NCBI GenBank assembly: GCA_002720865.1
Contig: PBIO01000018.1
Coordinates: 62,001-126,000 of the forward strand
Reading direction: 5' to 3'
Origin: Halobacteriovorax sp.
GTDB taxonomy: Bacteria > Bdellovibrionota > Bacteriovoracia > Bacteriovoracales > Bacteriovoracaceae
DNA length: 64,000 nucleotides
Both the position numbers and the translations under genes were made by a program. Every line of letters begins with the position of its first letter. Within the stretch, counting starts at the first letter, position 1. This document shows positions 14,879-24,949 of the stretch, piece by piece. The notes under the pieces were generated by a model. It searched no databases, was not told the origin of the DNA, and was given only the letters and a program-made list of their open reading frames with translations.

Positions 14879-16303
14879 ATGATTACAATAACTTTGGTCA
14901 AAATTTTCCTGTACAGTTTGCTCGGCTATTCTAATACCGCCTTAGCAGCAACTGGTGAGATTGAGTGGTCTGCTCTTAGTGGTGCTCAAATTCAAGAATA
15001 CCTGCAGCTACAGCAAGCGACTAAAAGAGGTTCTGACTTAGGTCACCTAATGGCTGCAAAAGACTTTCTTATAAATGGAAATACTAAAATGGCTCGTTTT
15101 CATCTAGAGCAAATTAACTTAAAGAGCTCACAGGTTAAGCTAATAAGAAATCGATATATGTCACTAATTGAATTTATAGAGGGGAACTACCGTGAAAGTT
15201 TAGACCTGGTTTCATCTTTTAAATATGAAGATAAGAAATATTACAAAGAAATATGTGTCCTTCGAGTTCTAAATTTAATGGCCTTACATACATTAGACCA
15301 AGACAACCTAACCAGGCAAAAGGTAGATAAGAAGTTTTTAAATGAATATCGAAGCTGTGCCGTCCAAACACTAAGTTTCACAAAAAACGATCATTACTGG
15401 ATGGAAAGTATGAGTCGATTTAAAACCCGCAATAAAAATTACCTGGCCGGGGGAGAGATTGATAACTACCGCTATGCCATTGGCGATATAGACTTAACTA
15501 GGATTTGGATAAAATTAGGACTTTATCTCAATAAGGAAAAGAAACTATCTAATGTCATTTCAAATATTCCAGCAGATGCCTATCAATCCAATATAGTAAG
15601 AGAGCTTTTAGGTCTTATGTATTATAGACTCGGTGATTATAAAAAAGCAGCTGAATTCGTTGAAGGAATCACCTCCCCTAACGCAGAAAATATTAAAGGA
15701 AATATTCGTCTAAGGACTAAAGAGTACGAACTTGCTTTTGGACATTTTAACGTAGCACTACTAAAAAAAGAAAATAGCGTTAACGCCCTTGAAAGAGCAA
15801 TTCCACTGGCCTGGATTCTTGGACAATGGAAAGAAGGAATCAAACTACTAGGAAGATTTATTAAGCCCGATCAAGATGAGCGAAAAAAGATGGCCCTTGA
15901 TACAGCATTTAAGATCAAAATAGAGGACTATGAAAGAGCTGATCAACAGCTTTTTATACTTGAAAGACTCTTTAAAAGACAAGTTCCACAAGAAGTGGAG
16001 ATTATGAGGTCTTACGTAAAACTGAGAAGAAAAGAAGTTCAGACTTTATCTGAAAGCTCTGGTATTGCTTGCAAAAGGCACGATGGAGTTAATTGCTGGA
16101 TTCAGATGCAAATGAGTATCTGGGAAAATCTTGGGTTTACAATTGAGAGAGAGGAAAATATTTTCAGTGAAGATGAGCTTGATATCGAAGCTTTAAAAAA
16201 GCCCATTGCCTTAAATCCCCTAAAAGAAACTATCATCGTAGATCAAAAAGATATTGAAGAGCTTGATTCCGAAAAACTTAAGATTGACCCGACAAAATTC
16301 TAA
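14879..16303 (+). CDS. Secreted helical-repeat (TPR-like) protein
   Basis: A 474-residue protein with an N-terminal signal peptide ending near ALAA. The body is mainly helical, with paired-helix patterns such as VRELLGLMYYRLGDYKKAAEFVE and KEYELAFGHFNVALL that look like tetratricopeptide repeats around residues 240-330. The last 60 residues are acidic and proline-containing. Such periplasmic solenoids act as protein-interaction scaffolds, but the partner is unknown. It is followed 19 bases later by the LpxR-like gene in the same direction, so the two may act together at the outer membrane. Confidence 0.7.
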   Translation: MITITLVKIFLYSLLGYSNTALAATGEIEWSALSGAQIQEYLQLQQATKRGSDLGHLMAAKDFLINGNTKMARFHLEQINLKSSQVKLIRNRYMSLIEFIEGNYRESLDLVSSFKYEDKKYYKEICVLRVLNLMALHTLDQDNLTRQKVDKKFLNEYRSCAVQTLSFTKNDHYWMESMSRFKTRNKNYLAGGEIDNYRYAIGDIDLTRIWIKLGLYLNKEKKLSNVISNIPADAYQSNIVRELLGLMYYRLGDYKKAAEFVEGITSPNAENIKGNIRLRTKEYELAFGHFNVALLKKENSVNALERAIPLAWILGQWKEGIKLLGRFIKPDQDERKKMALDTAFKIKIEDYERADQQLFILERLFKRQVPQEVEIMRSYVKLRRKEVQTLSESSGIACKRHDGVNCWIQMQMSIWENLGFTIEREENIFSEDELDIEALKKPIALNPLKETIIVDQKDIEELDSEKLKIDPTKF

Positions 16304-16322
16304 TTCTAAGTTAGAATTATCT

Positions 16323-17198
16323 ATGCCCAACTTACTAATACTTTTTCTTCTCTTAACTCCGCACTTAGCCAATTCTAAAGAGTTCAAATTTCAATACTCG
16401 AATGACTTTTTTACGGGGAGTGACCAATACTTTACTCAAGGAATAGAGTTTAAACATGTCAGTGATTATGGCGATATACTTCCCTCTAAGGTTCCCTTTA
16501 TTGATTCTCAAATTATCTTAAAGAATAGCCATGCACTTGAGTTTCACTATATGGGCTTTACTCCTAAGGACCCATACTCCCCTCTTATTCAATCCGGAGA
16601 TCGTCCATTTGCCAATTCACTCTATTTCACTGGCGTAACTCAATCTCGATTAAAAGTTAGGAATGTTGTCCTAGAATCTAAAATAGACTTTGGCTTTATA
16701 GGAAAGATGACAGGTGGGGAATTTATTCATAAATCAATACATAAGGCTACAAATAATAAAACGCCAAGGGGCTGGGATAATCAAATTAGAAACGATGTCA
16801 TCATAAACTATACCCTCATGGGGTACTACCCTTTTTATGATTCAAAACTATTAAACCTGGGATTAGGCTCATCTATTAGTTTTGGTACTTATAAAATTAA
16901 TACTCGGCATTTTTCAAAAATAGTATTTACTCCATTCACATTTTTAGAAGTTTATTTGATTCCTAGTTTTTCAAATATTTTTTACGACGCAACTTTGCAA
17001 GGGGGAATCTTTGATAAAAAATCTCCCCATAAAGTCGCAAGAAGAGACATTCAAAATTATACGTACGACTTAGTATCAGGGATTAAGATAAAGTCTAAAT
17101 CTTTTCATATTGCTTACGATCAAACATGGAAATCTAAGGAATTCAGTGGAGCTGATGCCCACGCTTGGGGTCGTGTCAGCTTAAACTTCCTCTTTTAA
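16323..17198 (+). CDS. LpxR-like lipid A deacylase family outer-membrane protein (DUF2219)
   Basis: A 291-residue beta-barrel of the LpxR/DUF2219 family. In Salmonella LpxR removes the 3'-acyloxyacyl chain of lipid A at the outer membrane. Family marks here are the signal peptide (MPNLLILFLLLTPHLANS), the YSNDFFTGSDQYFTQG segment carrying the active-site Asn-Asp, GDRPFANSLYF, and a His near HKATNNKTPRGWDNQ at the place of the catalytic histidine. The protein ends LNFLF, a barrel C-terminus. ATG 16323 was chosen over the ORF start at 16254 because the signal peptide begins there. Deacylation could soften host detection or alter the envelope. Its stop overlaps the next convergent gene in TTAA. 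Confidence 0.75.
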   Translation: MPNLLILFLLLTPHLANSKEFKFQYSNDFFTGSDQYFTQGIEFKHVSDYGDILPSKVPFIDSQIILKNSHALEFHYMGFTPKDPYSPLIQSGDRPFANSLYFTGVTQSRLKVRNVVLESKIDFGFIGKMTGGEFIHKSIHKATNNKTPRGWDNQIRNDVIINYTLMGYYPFYDSKLLNLGLGSSISFGTYKINTRHFSKIVFTPFTFLEVYLIPSFSNIFYDATLQGGIFDKKSPHKVARRDIQNYTYDLVSGIKIKSKSFHIAYDQTWKSKEFSGADAHAWGRVSLNFLF

Positions 17199-19090
17199 AA
17201 AAGAAATCCCAGTCCTAATTTTAAACCAGCTTTTGTTAGACTATTGTCGGCCTTAAACCCAGTATTTTGCACCGTTTGACTCTGATGCTCAAAACTAAAG
17301 CCCGTATAAAGATTCCATTTCTTAGTAAGCCACCATCTTGGTAAGAGCTCAAAACCGTATCCAAATCCAGAAGCGACTTTATGATTTCCACTTTTCTTAG
17401 GCATGGCAGCCATTAGATATAGATGCGAGCCAAATGAAAATCTTCCTTTTGAAAAGATTGGACCTTCAAGACCAAGCTTTAATTTAGGAATAGAAACTCT
17501 TTTTAATAGAAGACCGTTACTTTCATTGTCTAGGTAGTACTCTTGTTCAAGCATCAACTCACTTAAAAAATTCCACCTCTTTGAAATATTATAACGGACC
17601 CCTAGTCCAAGCATGACCCCATCCCTAGTTGGCTGATTTACAGAACCTGCTGCGGTCAATGGGTACTCCGTAGACTTCCAACCAAAACTAGTGGTTGGCT
17701 GCCAGTTAGATTCAGAGTTATGACTCCATTTTATTAAAAGTCGTTTAGCATTCTCTGAGTCTAGATTTCTTCCAGTACTTCCAGACTCGTTAGTGCTTTC
17801 AAAAGATTCGCCGTAGCCAAAAAGCTCTACTTCAATCATATCCTTTGAAATCTTTTCTGTTTCTGACCAAGCGATAAACTCACTGGCCAAAGTTGCAGCA
17901 GCTCTTCTTTCACCGGCCCAAAGTTTTGGTCTTGCGGACTTGTTTAAATTATCTGCCTTTGCCAATAGTATTTCGGCATCTTCACCTTTAAGTTTTCTTG
18001 AAGCAATAAAACCCTTTAAAGGGTCTAACTTTAGTCCTTTTGGAGCCACATATTGCCCCGTTTCACTATCAATTTGACCGGCATTATCTTTAGGTACGAA
18101 AACTTTTAATTTTGCATCATAGACCGCTTCATTTTCTGGTGGAATATATAAACCAGTATTTAAGTCTAAAACTCCCCCAGACCTTGGAGCAAACTCACCT
18201 GTCTCCTTTTTAAACATCCCTTCTGGTGGAGCCTCTTGTTCAGCGGACTGAATTTGAAAGCTCTCCGATGAAGGAGTCAAACTTTTCTCTTTTACTTCAG
18301 AACGTTTTACTTTTTCATTCATCTCTTCATTTTTATAAAGAGCGTTTAACTGAACAGGCGAAACTTTAACTGGTAAAGAAGCCCTTTTGATACTGTTTAC
18401 AGTTCCAGAATATTGACCAGGCTTTACAATAACGGTCTCATTTGTGGCCAAGGCCTGATCCATTCTACCTTCTAAGTCATATTTAGGCTGACTTTCTACA
18501 ACATCCACTTTACCGCTGGCGTCGGTATGAACTTTTCTTTCTTTGAGCTGCTTTCTTCTTATTTTTTTTAATCTCTTTAATTCCGTCGCTGGATCTTCCT
18601 CGACTTTAGCCATGGCGACTTCGCCTTGGTAAGTGAGAAGGGAGCTTACATTATTATCTGGGTTATAAACGACCTGAAAGTCTGTTCCCCTTACTCCCAT
18701 AGCGGCACTACGAGTTTTAAGATAATACTTATGTTTAGCATCCTTAGATGTTGCTTTGATGATTCTTGAGCGTACGGAGCCTTTTAACAAATGAATAAAA
18801 CTTGTTCCATCTTCTTTAGACTCTAAAATGGCTACTTTAGACCTGGGGCCAATATTTAAAATTGAGTTATCATTAAACTGAATACGAGCAAAACTTCTAC
18901 TTCCAGTTAAGACACTACTATCTTCTCGAAGCTTGTCCCCTTTCTTCACAGTTCTTGATATTTTTGAGCCGGGCTCCAGCTGTGAAACTGTTCCTCTAAG
19001 TTTAACGACTTTAGCAATATAAGACTTAGCTAAGGAAGAACTCATATTGATTGAGAAAAAGAGCAACGAAATCAAAAATGTTTTAATCAT
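17195..19090 (-). CDS. FecR-domain protein with short tandem repeats and C-terminal beta-barrel
   Basis: A 631-residue protein. After a signal peptide (MIKTFLISLLFFSINMSSSLA) comes a FecR-type beta domain at about residues 25-170 (RGTVSQLEPGSKISRTVKKGD, ..TRSAAMGVRGTDF, TYQGEVAM). A basic linker follows, then about five tandem units of roughly 15 residues (about 293-366, pattern D..TG.Y..P), then a C-terminal domain of about 200 residues ending GLGFLF like an outer-membrane barrel. Classical FecR is an inner-membrane sigma regulator. Here the domain is periplasmic and tied to a barrel, so a scaffold or sensor role is more likely. ATG 19090 starts the signal peptide, whereas the frame's first ATG at 19153 does not. 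Confidence 0.75.
   Translation of the reverse strand: MIKTFLISLLFFSINMSSSLAKSYIAKVVKLRGTVSQLEPGSKISRTVKKGDKLREDSSVLTGSRSFARIQFNDNSILNIGPRSKVAILESKEDGTSFIHLLKGSVRSRIIKATSKDAKHKYYLKTRSAAMGVRGTDFQVVYNPDNNVSSLLTYQGEVAMAKVEEDPATELKRLKKIRRKQLKERKVHTDASGKVDVVESQPKYDLEGRMDQALATNETVIVKPGQYSGTVNSIKRASLPVKVSPVQLNALYKNEEMNEKVKRSEVKEKSLTPSSESFQIQSAEQEAPPEGMFKKETGEFAPRSGGVLDLNTGLYIPPENEAVYDAKLKVFVPKDNAGQIDSETGQYVAPKGLKLDPLKGFIASRKLKGEDAEILLAKADNLNKSARPKLWAGERRAAATLASEFIAWSETEKISKDMIEVELFGYGESFESTNESGSTGRNLDSENAKRLLIKWSHNSESNWQPTTSFGWKSTEYPLTAAGSVNQPTRDGVMLGLGVRYNISKRWNFLSELMLEQEYYLDNESNGLLLKRVSIPKLKLGLEGPIFSKGRFSFGSHLYLMAAMPKKSGNHKVASGFGYGFELLPRWWLTKKWNLYTGFSFEHQSQTVQNTGFKADNSLTKAGLKLGLGFLF
17993..18214 (-). 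repeat. Tandem ~15-residue repeats inside the FecR/barrel protein
   Basis: Five consecutive degenerate units of the form (I/L/Y)D..(T/L)G.(Y/F)(I/V)(P/A)P are visible in the translation, for example LDLNTGLYIPP, YDAKLKVFVPK, IDSETGQYVAP. They probably form a short beta linker between the FecR domain and the barrel. Confidence 0.6.
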
Positions 19091-19187
19091 AAGAGCGCCA
19101 GATTTATTAAATAACAATGAGTTAATTTTCCTAAAATCTAGGGCGTGGGTCAACTTATTCTATATAATAAAGAGGAACACTCGAGTA

Positions 19188-20690
19188 TTAATTTGAGGTC
19201 TTAATTTCTTTACCATCAAAGCTAACAATTGTTTCTGTCTCTTCTTGAGTTGTGGAAATATTGACTGGACGCTTCCAAATAAAGTGAATATTTTTCAATG
19301 TCTCAGCGGCGTAATTTACATCCAAATCCACACCTTGATGAACATGTCTGAGAAGTAGTTCACCCCTATTTTTATAGTTTGTAGACTCAACTTCAATTAC
19401 GGGAGATCCAAAATTTGTCAAACTTTGTAGCAGTTTCGCTTTGATTGATTCAAACTCTCTAGAGTCGACTTCGTTACGCCCAGTTCTTGGATTGTATTTA
19501 TACGTGAAAATTTGTTGTCTTTCACAGAACTCAGGAGTGAAAAATTCATCAATAAAAGTTATATCGTTGTGAGTTCTCCTCACTTCAAAAATTTTCTCTC
19601 GCCCCAGACCAGTTTCTTTATTCCAGTTTTCTTTCATCTCCATATTGGTGCACTCAAGATATTCTTTACCAAATTTCCCGGTATCCCAGCGGTATTCAAT
19701 ATCTCTAAAAAGCTCTATTCCAATTTTATAGGGATTTATATTTTGTTTGCTCATGGCCATGACACCAGCATGATGATCAGCAAAATCGATGATCTCACTG
19801 GCCTTTAGTGCTTTTTTAGTCATGATAGTTGAATGCCAATAGCTGGCCCAACCTTCATTCATAATTTTTGTCATACGCTGAGGTAAAAAGTAATAAGCTT
19901 CTTCTCTCAAGATTCCTAGGATATCCGCCTGCCACTCCTGTAGAGGAGCATGCTCTATAAGATAAAGCATCACATCCCTTGGAGAAATATAACGCTCAGT
20001 ACTCGCTTCTCGATGAATTTCGTCTTCCTCAGTACTATCTGGGACTTCCGGTAAGACCTCATTTCTAGCCTTACTACGCATAAAAGATTTTAAAGCGGAT
20101 GATCTATCATCACCTGTATCTTCATGCTCTTCATCTACCCTACTCTCAATTCTTCTTCTAGCCACTTCTGGAGTTTCAAAAAGTACAGAAGGGTCTAAGA
20201 GGTTCTCTAAACTAAGAACTTTATCGATAAAAACTTCAACGGCATCTTGTCCGTATCGGTCCATATAACGACGGATCTTAGTACCGTGGTTGGCCATTAC
20301 ATCCATCATATTTTTATCTGTGCCAGAGAACCAATAATTATTCTTAAAAAAGTCAGCATGCCCAAAGACATGGGCCATAACTATTTTTTGATCAACCCAG
20401 TGGTTGGCATTTAGTAGATATGCATAGCAGGGATTGGTATTAATAACCATTTCATAAATTTTTTGTAGACCATAGGCATAACCTTTTGAGAGTTGGTCAT
20501 AGTCCATTCCAAAGCGCCAGTGAGGGTATCTTGCAGGAAAGCCGCCTTGAGCAGCTAAAATATTTATCGTATCATAATCACAAACTTCAAAAACTACAGG
20601 GTAGTAATCAAGTCCATATTCTTTAGCATAGCCTTCGATCTCTTCTCGAAGTTCTGCCAAGGCGCCGTCAATGGGTTTTGTTCTCATCAT
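19188..20690 (-). CDS. SpoVR family protein (YcgB-like)
   Basis: A 500-residue SpoVR/YcgB protein. Typical segments are YPVVFEVCDYDTINILAA, GFPARYPHWRFGMDYDQL, INTNPCYAYLLNAN and VMAHVFGHADFFKNN. In Bacillus SpoVR is needed for spore cortex formation, and in enterobacteria YcgB is co-regulated with yeaG-yeaH in stationary phase. The molecular function is not established. Here it is the third gene of the prkA-yeaH-spoVR operon, 2 bases after yeaH, and the gene set is the same as in proteobacteria that do not sporulate. Confidence 0.93.
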   Translation of the reverse strand: MMRTKPIDGALAELREEIEGYAKEYGLDYYPVVFEVCDYDTINILAAQGGFPARYPHWRFGMDYDQLSKGYAYGLQKIYEMVINTNPCYAYLLNANHWVDQKIVMAHVFGHADFFKNNYWFSGTDKNMMDVMANHGTKIRRYMDRYGQDAVEVFIDKVLSLENLLDPSVLFETPEVARRRIESRVDEEHEDTGDDRSSALKSFMRSKARNEVLPEVPDSTEEDEIHREASTERYISPRDVMLYLIEHAPLQEWQADILGILREEAYYFLPQRMTKIMNEGWASYWHSTIMTKKALKASEIIDFADHHAGVMAMSKQNINPYKIGIELFRDIEYRWDTGKFGKEYLECTNMEMKENWNKETGLGREKIFEVRRTHNDITFIDEFFTPEFCERQQIFTYKYNPRTGRNEVDSREFESIKAKLLQSLTNFGSPVIEVESTNYKNRGELLLRHVHQGVDLDVNYAAETLKNIHFIWKRPVNISTTQEETETIVSFDGKEIKTSN

Positions 20691-20692
20691 AA

Positions 20693-21808
20693 CTATTTAC
20701 CCTTACCTAAAAAATCTTTTATTGAATCTAAGATGGCATCCTTATTTTTAATCTTTGAGAGCAGGACTTCTTCATTAGACTCTCCATATTTCGCATGAAG
20801 GTCCTTATAAAACTGCCCAGACCCATAGCGGCTCTCAACCTGACCGTAGCAAAACACATTACTTTCCGGGATGATATCCTTATCAAGGATCTCTAAACAT
20901 AGTTTAGTGTCATCAGTTGACCAGTTATCACCGTCCGAAAAGTGAAAAGGGTAAATATTCCACTCGGCACTATTATAATCAGATTGAATTATATCTCTAC
21001 AGAGTTTAAGAGCAGAACTGATCAAAGTTCCACCGGACTCTCTTGTCCTAAAAAAAGTTTCTTCATCGACTTCTTTTGCCGTCGCATCGTGAATAATATA
21101 TCGAATTTCGATGTCTTTATACTGGCTCTTTAACCAAAGATTTATCCAAAAACTTTCTGTTCGAACTATTTCTTTTTGTTCATCACCCATGGAGCCAGAT
21201 ACATCCATCATATATATGACGACTGCCGAGTTTTCAAATTCTACTTTTGCATCAGCACTACGAAAGCGCATATCAGCTTTAACCGGAACGATGATAGGAT
21301 TGTCCGCATCATACTCCCCCATAGCCAATTGTCTTTTAAGTGCTTCTTTATAAGATCTTTTGTAGTGTTTTAACGAGTCCGGACCTTGAGTTCCAATGGA
21401 GGTATACTTTTCTGTTAAAGACTCCATGGTCTTTTTACCCTTAGGCTCGATATTGGGAAGCTCAAGCTCTTCCCCTAGGATTGAAGCAAGTTCATCTAAA
21501 CTTAAATCGACTTCAAGTTCTTTACTACCTTCATCACTTCCAGCTTCACCTTCTCCTGGTTCACCTTCACCTTCTTGCCCGTCAACAGGGTCACCAGGCT
21601 GTCCATCACCTTGACCCATTCCACCCTGTTGTTTATCCCCAAATTTAAACCTTGGAGTATCGATAGAGGGCATAGGTATCTTAAACTGACCGTCGCCCTT
21701 AGGGCTGGGCATTTCACCGTTAGAAATATAGCGGCGAAGATTATCTCTAATCCTCCCCTTAACTATTTTTCTAAACCGCGCATGGTCCCTTTTAATTGGG
21801 TGATCCAT
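20693..21808 (-). CDS. YeaH/YhbH family protein (DUF444), VWA-like
   Basis: A 371-residue DUF444 protein. It has the basic N-terminal segment ([20 protein letters not shown]), a Gly/Glu-rich low-complexity linker at about residues 75-105, and a C-terminal von Willebrand A-like part with [17 protein letters not shown] (MIDAS-type DxSxS) and [12 protein letters not shown]. The family partners with the PrkA/YeaG kinase in stress and starvation responses. The exact role is unknown. It lies 12 bases after prkA and 2 bases before spoVR, so it is the middle gene of the operon. Confidence 0.93.
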   Translation of the reverse strand: MDHPIKRDHARFRKIVKGRIRDNLRRYISNGEMPSPKGDGQFKIPMPSIDTPRFKFGDKQQGGMGQGDGQPGDPVDGQEGEGEPGEGEAGSDEGSKELEVDLSLDELASILGEELELPNIEPKGKKTMESLTEKYTSIGTQGPDSLKHYKRSYKEALKRQLAMGEYDADNPIIVPVKADMRFRSADAKVEFENSAVVIYMMDVSGSMGDEQKEIVRTESFWINLWLKSQYKDIEIRYIIHDATAKEVDEETFFRTRESGGTLISSALKLCRDIIQSDYNSAEWNIYPFHFSDGDNWSTDDTKLCLEILDKDIIPESNVFCYGQVESRYGSGQFYKDLHAKYGESNEEVLLSKIKNKDAILDSIKDFLGKGK

Positions 21809-21820
21809 GAAATCTCCAGT

Positions 21821-23875
21821 TTATGACTTAGCCGAATCGCCTTTTGCGAAAATCGAAGCCACAAAGTTTAAGGCATCAGTTGCACAAATCTCGCAATACC
21901 CATGGTTCTTTATCAATCTGCTTTTAACTACATCAATTTTCTCTTGGGTTTCTTTATCAACCACTTTTGAAATAATTGTTGTTAGTTTAATTGAGTCTTT
22001 TTGATCCTCAAATAACTTAAGCTCTAGAGCTCTATGAAGTCTTTCATTCATTTTATAATCGAATTGCTTACCTTCAATTGCTAAAGCACCGATGTAGTTC
22101 ATGATTTCTCTTCTGAAATCTTCTTTTCTACTTTCAGGTATATCAATCTTCTCTTCAATAGATCTCATGAATCTTTCGTCAGCATCCTCAAGTTTATTAG
22201 AATACTTATTTCTAATCTTTTCCTTTTGAGTATAGGCCTTAACATTATCGATATAATTAGCACAAAGAGTTTGAATAGCTGTTTCATCGACTGAAATCGC
22301 TTTTTGAACATCGTTTTTCACAGTGTCTTCATACTCTTGACGAGCGATAGCGAGAACTTCTTTCATATGATCAAGCTGATCCGCTGAATTGATTAAACTA
22401 TGGTGCTTAAGTCCAGTTTCTAGCTCATTGAAAACCATAAAAGGATTTAGACAACCCACATGTCCGTTCTTAACTAGAGCATTTGAAATTTTATCTTGAA
22501 TATAACGAGGCGAAATTCCTTCAAGCCCTTCTCTAATGGCCTCTTTACGAAGTTCTTTTACATTATCTTCGTTATAGCCAGGAAGAGTTTTTCCGTTATA
22601 AAGCTTCAACTTTTGAAGCTTAGTCAAATCGCTTTTCTTAGGCTCTTCAAGTCTAGTTAAGATAGACCATGTCGCTGCCATTTCAATAGTATGGGGAGCA
22701 ATATGAACGTGAGGGATCTTTTCAGCGTTAAAATCTTTTTGATAGATACGCACTTCTTGATCAAGCCTTGTAATATAAGGAACGTCGATTTTTACGGTTC
22801 TATCTCTAAGGGCTTCCATAAACTCATTGTTTTGAAGCTTTCTAAATTCCGGTTCATTTGTATGGCCCAAAATAACTTCATCAATATGTGTTTGAGCAAA
22901 CTTTTTAGGTTTAATACTTTGTTCTTGAGAAGCCCCTAAAAGATCATAAAGGAATGCCACATCAAGTTTTAACATCTCGATAAATTCTACAATCCCTCTG
23001 TTTGCAATATTAAATTCACCATCGAAGTTAAATGCCCTTGGGTCAGAATCAGATCCATATTGAGCAATCTTTCTATAGTTAATATCACCAGTTAATTCAG
23101 TAGAGTCTTGGTTCTTTTCATCTTTTGGTTGGAAAGTACCAATCCCAATTCTATCTTTTTCTGAAAGAATTAGCCTTTTCACTCTCACATGTTGCATGAC
23201 TTTTTCCCAATTCCCGTCATACTTTTCCATATATTTTGCAAAAATAAATCTATCGGCAGGACAAACTTCGCCTTTGATATTTATCTTTAATCCATCAACA
23301 CCTTTATTAACTTCTTCTAAAAATGCTTTTCTAACTTCAACAGGGATAAGTTTAAGTGGGTCTTCGTGCATTGGGGAAGGGAAAACTTTTTGTCCACCTA
23401 AAATGTCTGTCTCTTCTTCATCAAACCATTCAAAAGTATAAAGTGCACCTTCGTCAGTTTTTGCATAATGCTCTAATCCCTTTTTAATCATTCGAGCAAT
23501 TGAAGATTTTGCTGAACCAACAGGTCCATGTAAAAGAAGAACCCTCTTCTCAGTTCCGTAACCAGCAGAAGCTGATTTAAAAAAGTTTACAAGTTTCATT
23601 AGATGAACGTCGATTCCAAAGACCGCATCTTTTCCGCCATCAATAGGGTCATCGAAAAAATGATAACGAGTAATTTCTTTTTTATACTCAGTGTATTTTG
23701 TTTCACCCGCTGCCATGATCATGTCATGAATTCTTTGGAATGCATTTCTTGCTATCCGTGGGTCTTCAGTAACTTTGTCGACGTAGTCTTGAAAAGTTCC
23801 TTGCCAATGCAAATGAGTAAAGTCACTTACCTTGTAGTTTTCTTCCATAAATTTTGTGATATCAATTTGGGCCAT
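21821..23875 (-). CDS. prkA: PrkA family serine protein kinase (YeaG-like)
   Basis: A 684-residue PrkA/YeaG protein: an N-terminal AAA+ module with Walker [10 protein letters not shown] (117-125) and Walker B-like TFEWFDEEE nearby, and the C-terminal PrkA kinase-like domain with [21 protein letters not shown]. Family members are reported Ser/Thr kinases (some studies report AAA+ protease activity) that act in nutrient stress and sporulation. First gene of the prkA-yeaH-spoVR operon. A PP2C-type phosphatase is encoded divergently 211 bases away, suggesting a matched kinase/phosphatase pair. The intergenic region holds a 12-bp inverted repeat with a hairpin inside. Confidence 0.93.
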   Translation of the reverse strand: MAQIDITKFMEENYKVSDFTHLHWQGTFQDYVDKVTEDPRIARNAFQRIHDMIMAAGETKYTEYKKEITRYHFFDDPIDGGKDAVFGIDVHLMKLVNFFKSASAGYGTEKRVLLLHGPVGSAKSSIARMIKKGLEHYAKTDEGALYTFEWFDEEETDILGGQKVFPSPMHEDPLKLIPVEVRKAFLEEVNKGVDGLKINIKGEVCPADRFIFAKYMEKYDGNWEKVMQHVRVKRLILSEKDRIGIGTFQPKDEKNQDSTELTGDINYRKIAQYGSDSDPRAFNFDGEFNIANRGIVEFIEMLKLDVAFLYDLLGASQEQSIKPKKFAQTHIDEVILGHTNEPEFRKLQNNEFMEALRDRTVKIDVPYITRLDQEVRIYQKDFNAEKIPHVHIAPHTIEMAATWSILTRLEEPKKSDLTKLQKLKLYNGKTLPGYNEDNVKELRKEAIREGLEGISPRYIQDKISNALVKNGHVGCLNPFMVFNELETGLKHHSLINSADQLDHMKEVLAIARQEYEDTVKNDVQKAISVDETAIQTLCANYIDNVKAYTQKEKIRNKYSNKLEDADERFMRSIEEKIDIPESRKEDFRREIMNYIGALAIEGKQFDYKMNERLHRALELKLFEDQKDSIKLTTIISKVVDKETQEKIDVVKSRLIKNHGYCEICATDALNFVASIFAKGDSAKS

Positions 23876-23953
23876 GAGTTACCTCGAGGTGGTTGCGCTC
23901 GAAATTCCCTTCCCGAGCTTCCTTAATATTATAACCTTTTAACTAGTCGATAT

Positions 23954-24023
23954 TAAAAGACAAAAGCTTACTTTTCATGCCGTCCCGCTTTCCGAGGGCT
24001 TAGCTCGGGTATTTTGTCTTTTA
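23954..24023. ncRNA. Structured element between prkA and the PP2C gene (candidate leader RNA or sRNA)
   Basis: TAAAAGACAAAA (23954-23965) and TTTTGTCTTTTA (24012-24023) are perfect 12-bp inverted repeats. They enclose about 46 bases containing a second stem, CCGAG/CTCGG (about 23992-24008). Transcribed in either direction it would form a closed two-helix RNA. On the minus strand it would lie in the prkA leader. It matches no riboswitch consensus I know. A DNA operator is the alternative. Confidence 0.4.
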
Positions 24024-24086
24024 GTGGACATTTTTTCCTAGCCTCCTTAGAATAATTCTACGGATTATCAATTAATTGGAGCCAAA

Positions 24087-24830
24087 GTGGGACTGCTTTC
24101 TTCGGGATTAACAGACATTGGAATGAAGAGAAAGACCAACCAGGACTCTATCTACCTCAATCCAGAAAAGAACATCTTCGTCGTTGCAGATGGTATGGGT
24201 GGTCATAACGGTGGAGATATCGCTTCAGCCATGGCCGTAAAATGTGTACCCGACTATATCTTAAAAAATTATGGAGCCGACCCTATTGAAATCACCAAAA
24301 GGTCTATCCAGTATGCCAATAACAGCATAAAGGCTCGCGGTGAGCAAGATGATAAATTGGTTGGAATGGGTACAACCGTTGTTAGCTTTTATTTTAAAGG
24401 ACCAAACTTATATTTAGGAAATGTTGGTGATAGCCGAGCTTATCTCATCAATAGACAAAGGCTCTTCCAACTCACTAAAGACCACTCTCTAGTCCAAGAA
24501 AAACTAAATCTAGGAATTTATGATAGAGAAGAAGCTGCAGCAGACCCTCAAAAAAACGTTTTAGTAAGAACTGTTGGTTTTGAAGAGGATGTAGAAGTTG
24601 ATACTTTTACTTATAAAGTTTCGCGCAACGACATTTTCTTAACATGTAGTGATGGATTACACGGAAAAGTTAGTGATCCAGATATTCTCTACATAATTAA
24701 TCAACATATTCCAGAGGCTTCAAAATGTACTCAGCAAGCAATTGACGCCTGCGTAAAAGCCCTTGTTGCCCAGGCCAATGCAAATGGCGGTAATGATAAT
24801 ATCAGTGTGATAATCGTAGTCGCGAAATAA
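24087..24830 (+). CDS. PP2C-family serine/threonine phosphatase
   Basis: A 247-residue metal-dependent PP2C phosphatase of the bacterial Stp/PrpC kind. The motifs are RKTNQDS (metal Asp region), VVADGMGGH (31-40), GMGTTVVSF, GNVGDSRAYLI, LTKDHSLV, TCSDGLHGKV and GGNDNISVIIV with the last metal Asp. It removes phosphate from Ser/Thr residues in the cytoplasm. The GTG start at 24087 is set by TTGGAG 6 bases upstream. Divergent from prkA, it is the natural candidate to reverse PrkA phosphorylation, although no physical proof is in the sequence. Confidence 0.92.
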   Translation: MGLLSSGLTDIGMKRKTNQDSIYLNPEKNIFVVADGMGGHNGGDIASAMAVKCVPDYILKNYGADPIEITKRSIQYANNSIKARGEQDDKLVGMGTTVVSFYFKGPNLYLGNVGDSRAYLINRQRLFQLTKDHSLVQEKLNLGIYDREEAAADPQKNVLVRTVGFEEDVEVDTFTYKVSRNDIFLTCSDGLHGKVSDPDILYIINQHIPEASKCTQQAIDACVKALVAQANANGGNDNISVIIVVAK

Positions 24831-24949
24831 CTCCTGCGTCATCATTAACTTCTGCATCGCACCCTCCTTAATATAATTTACAACTGCTCTGCTCCCGAAT
24901 AGAATTATCAAGCACATAGACTAGTGTATTTCCAATACGAGGAGACCAA

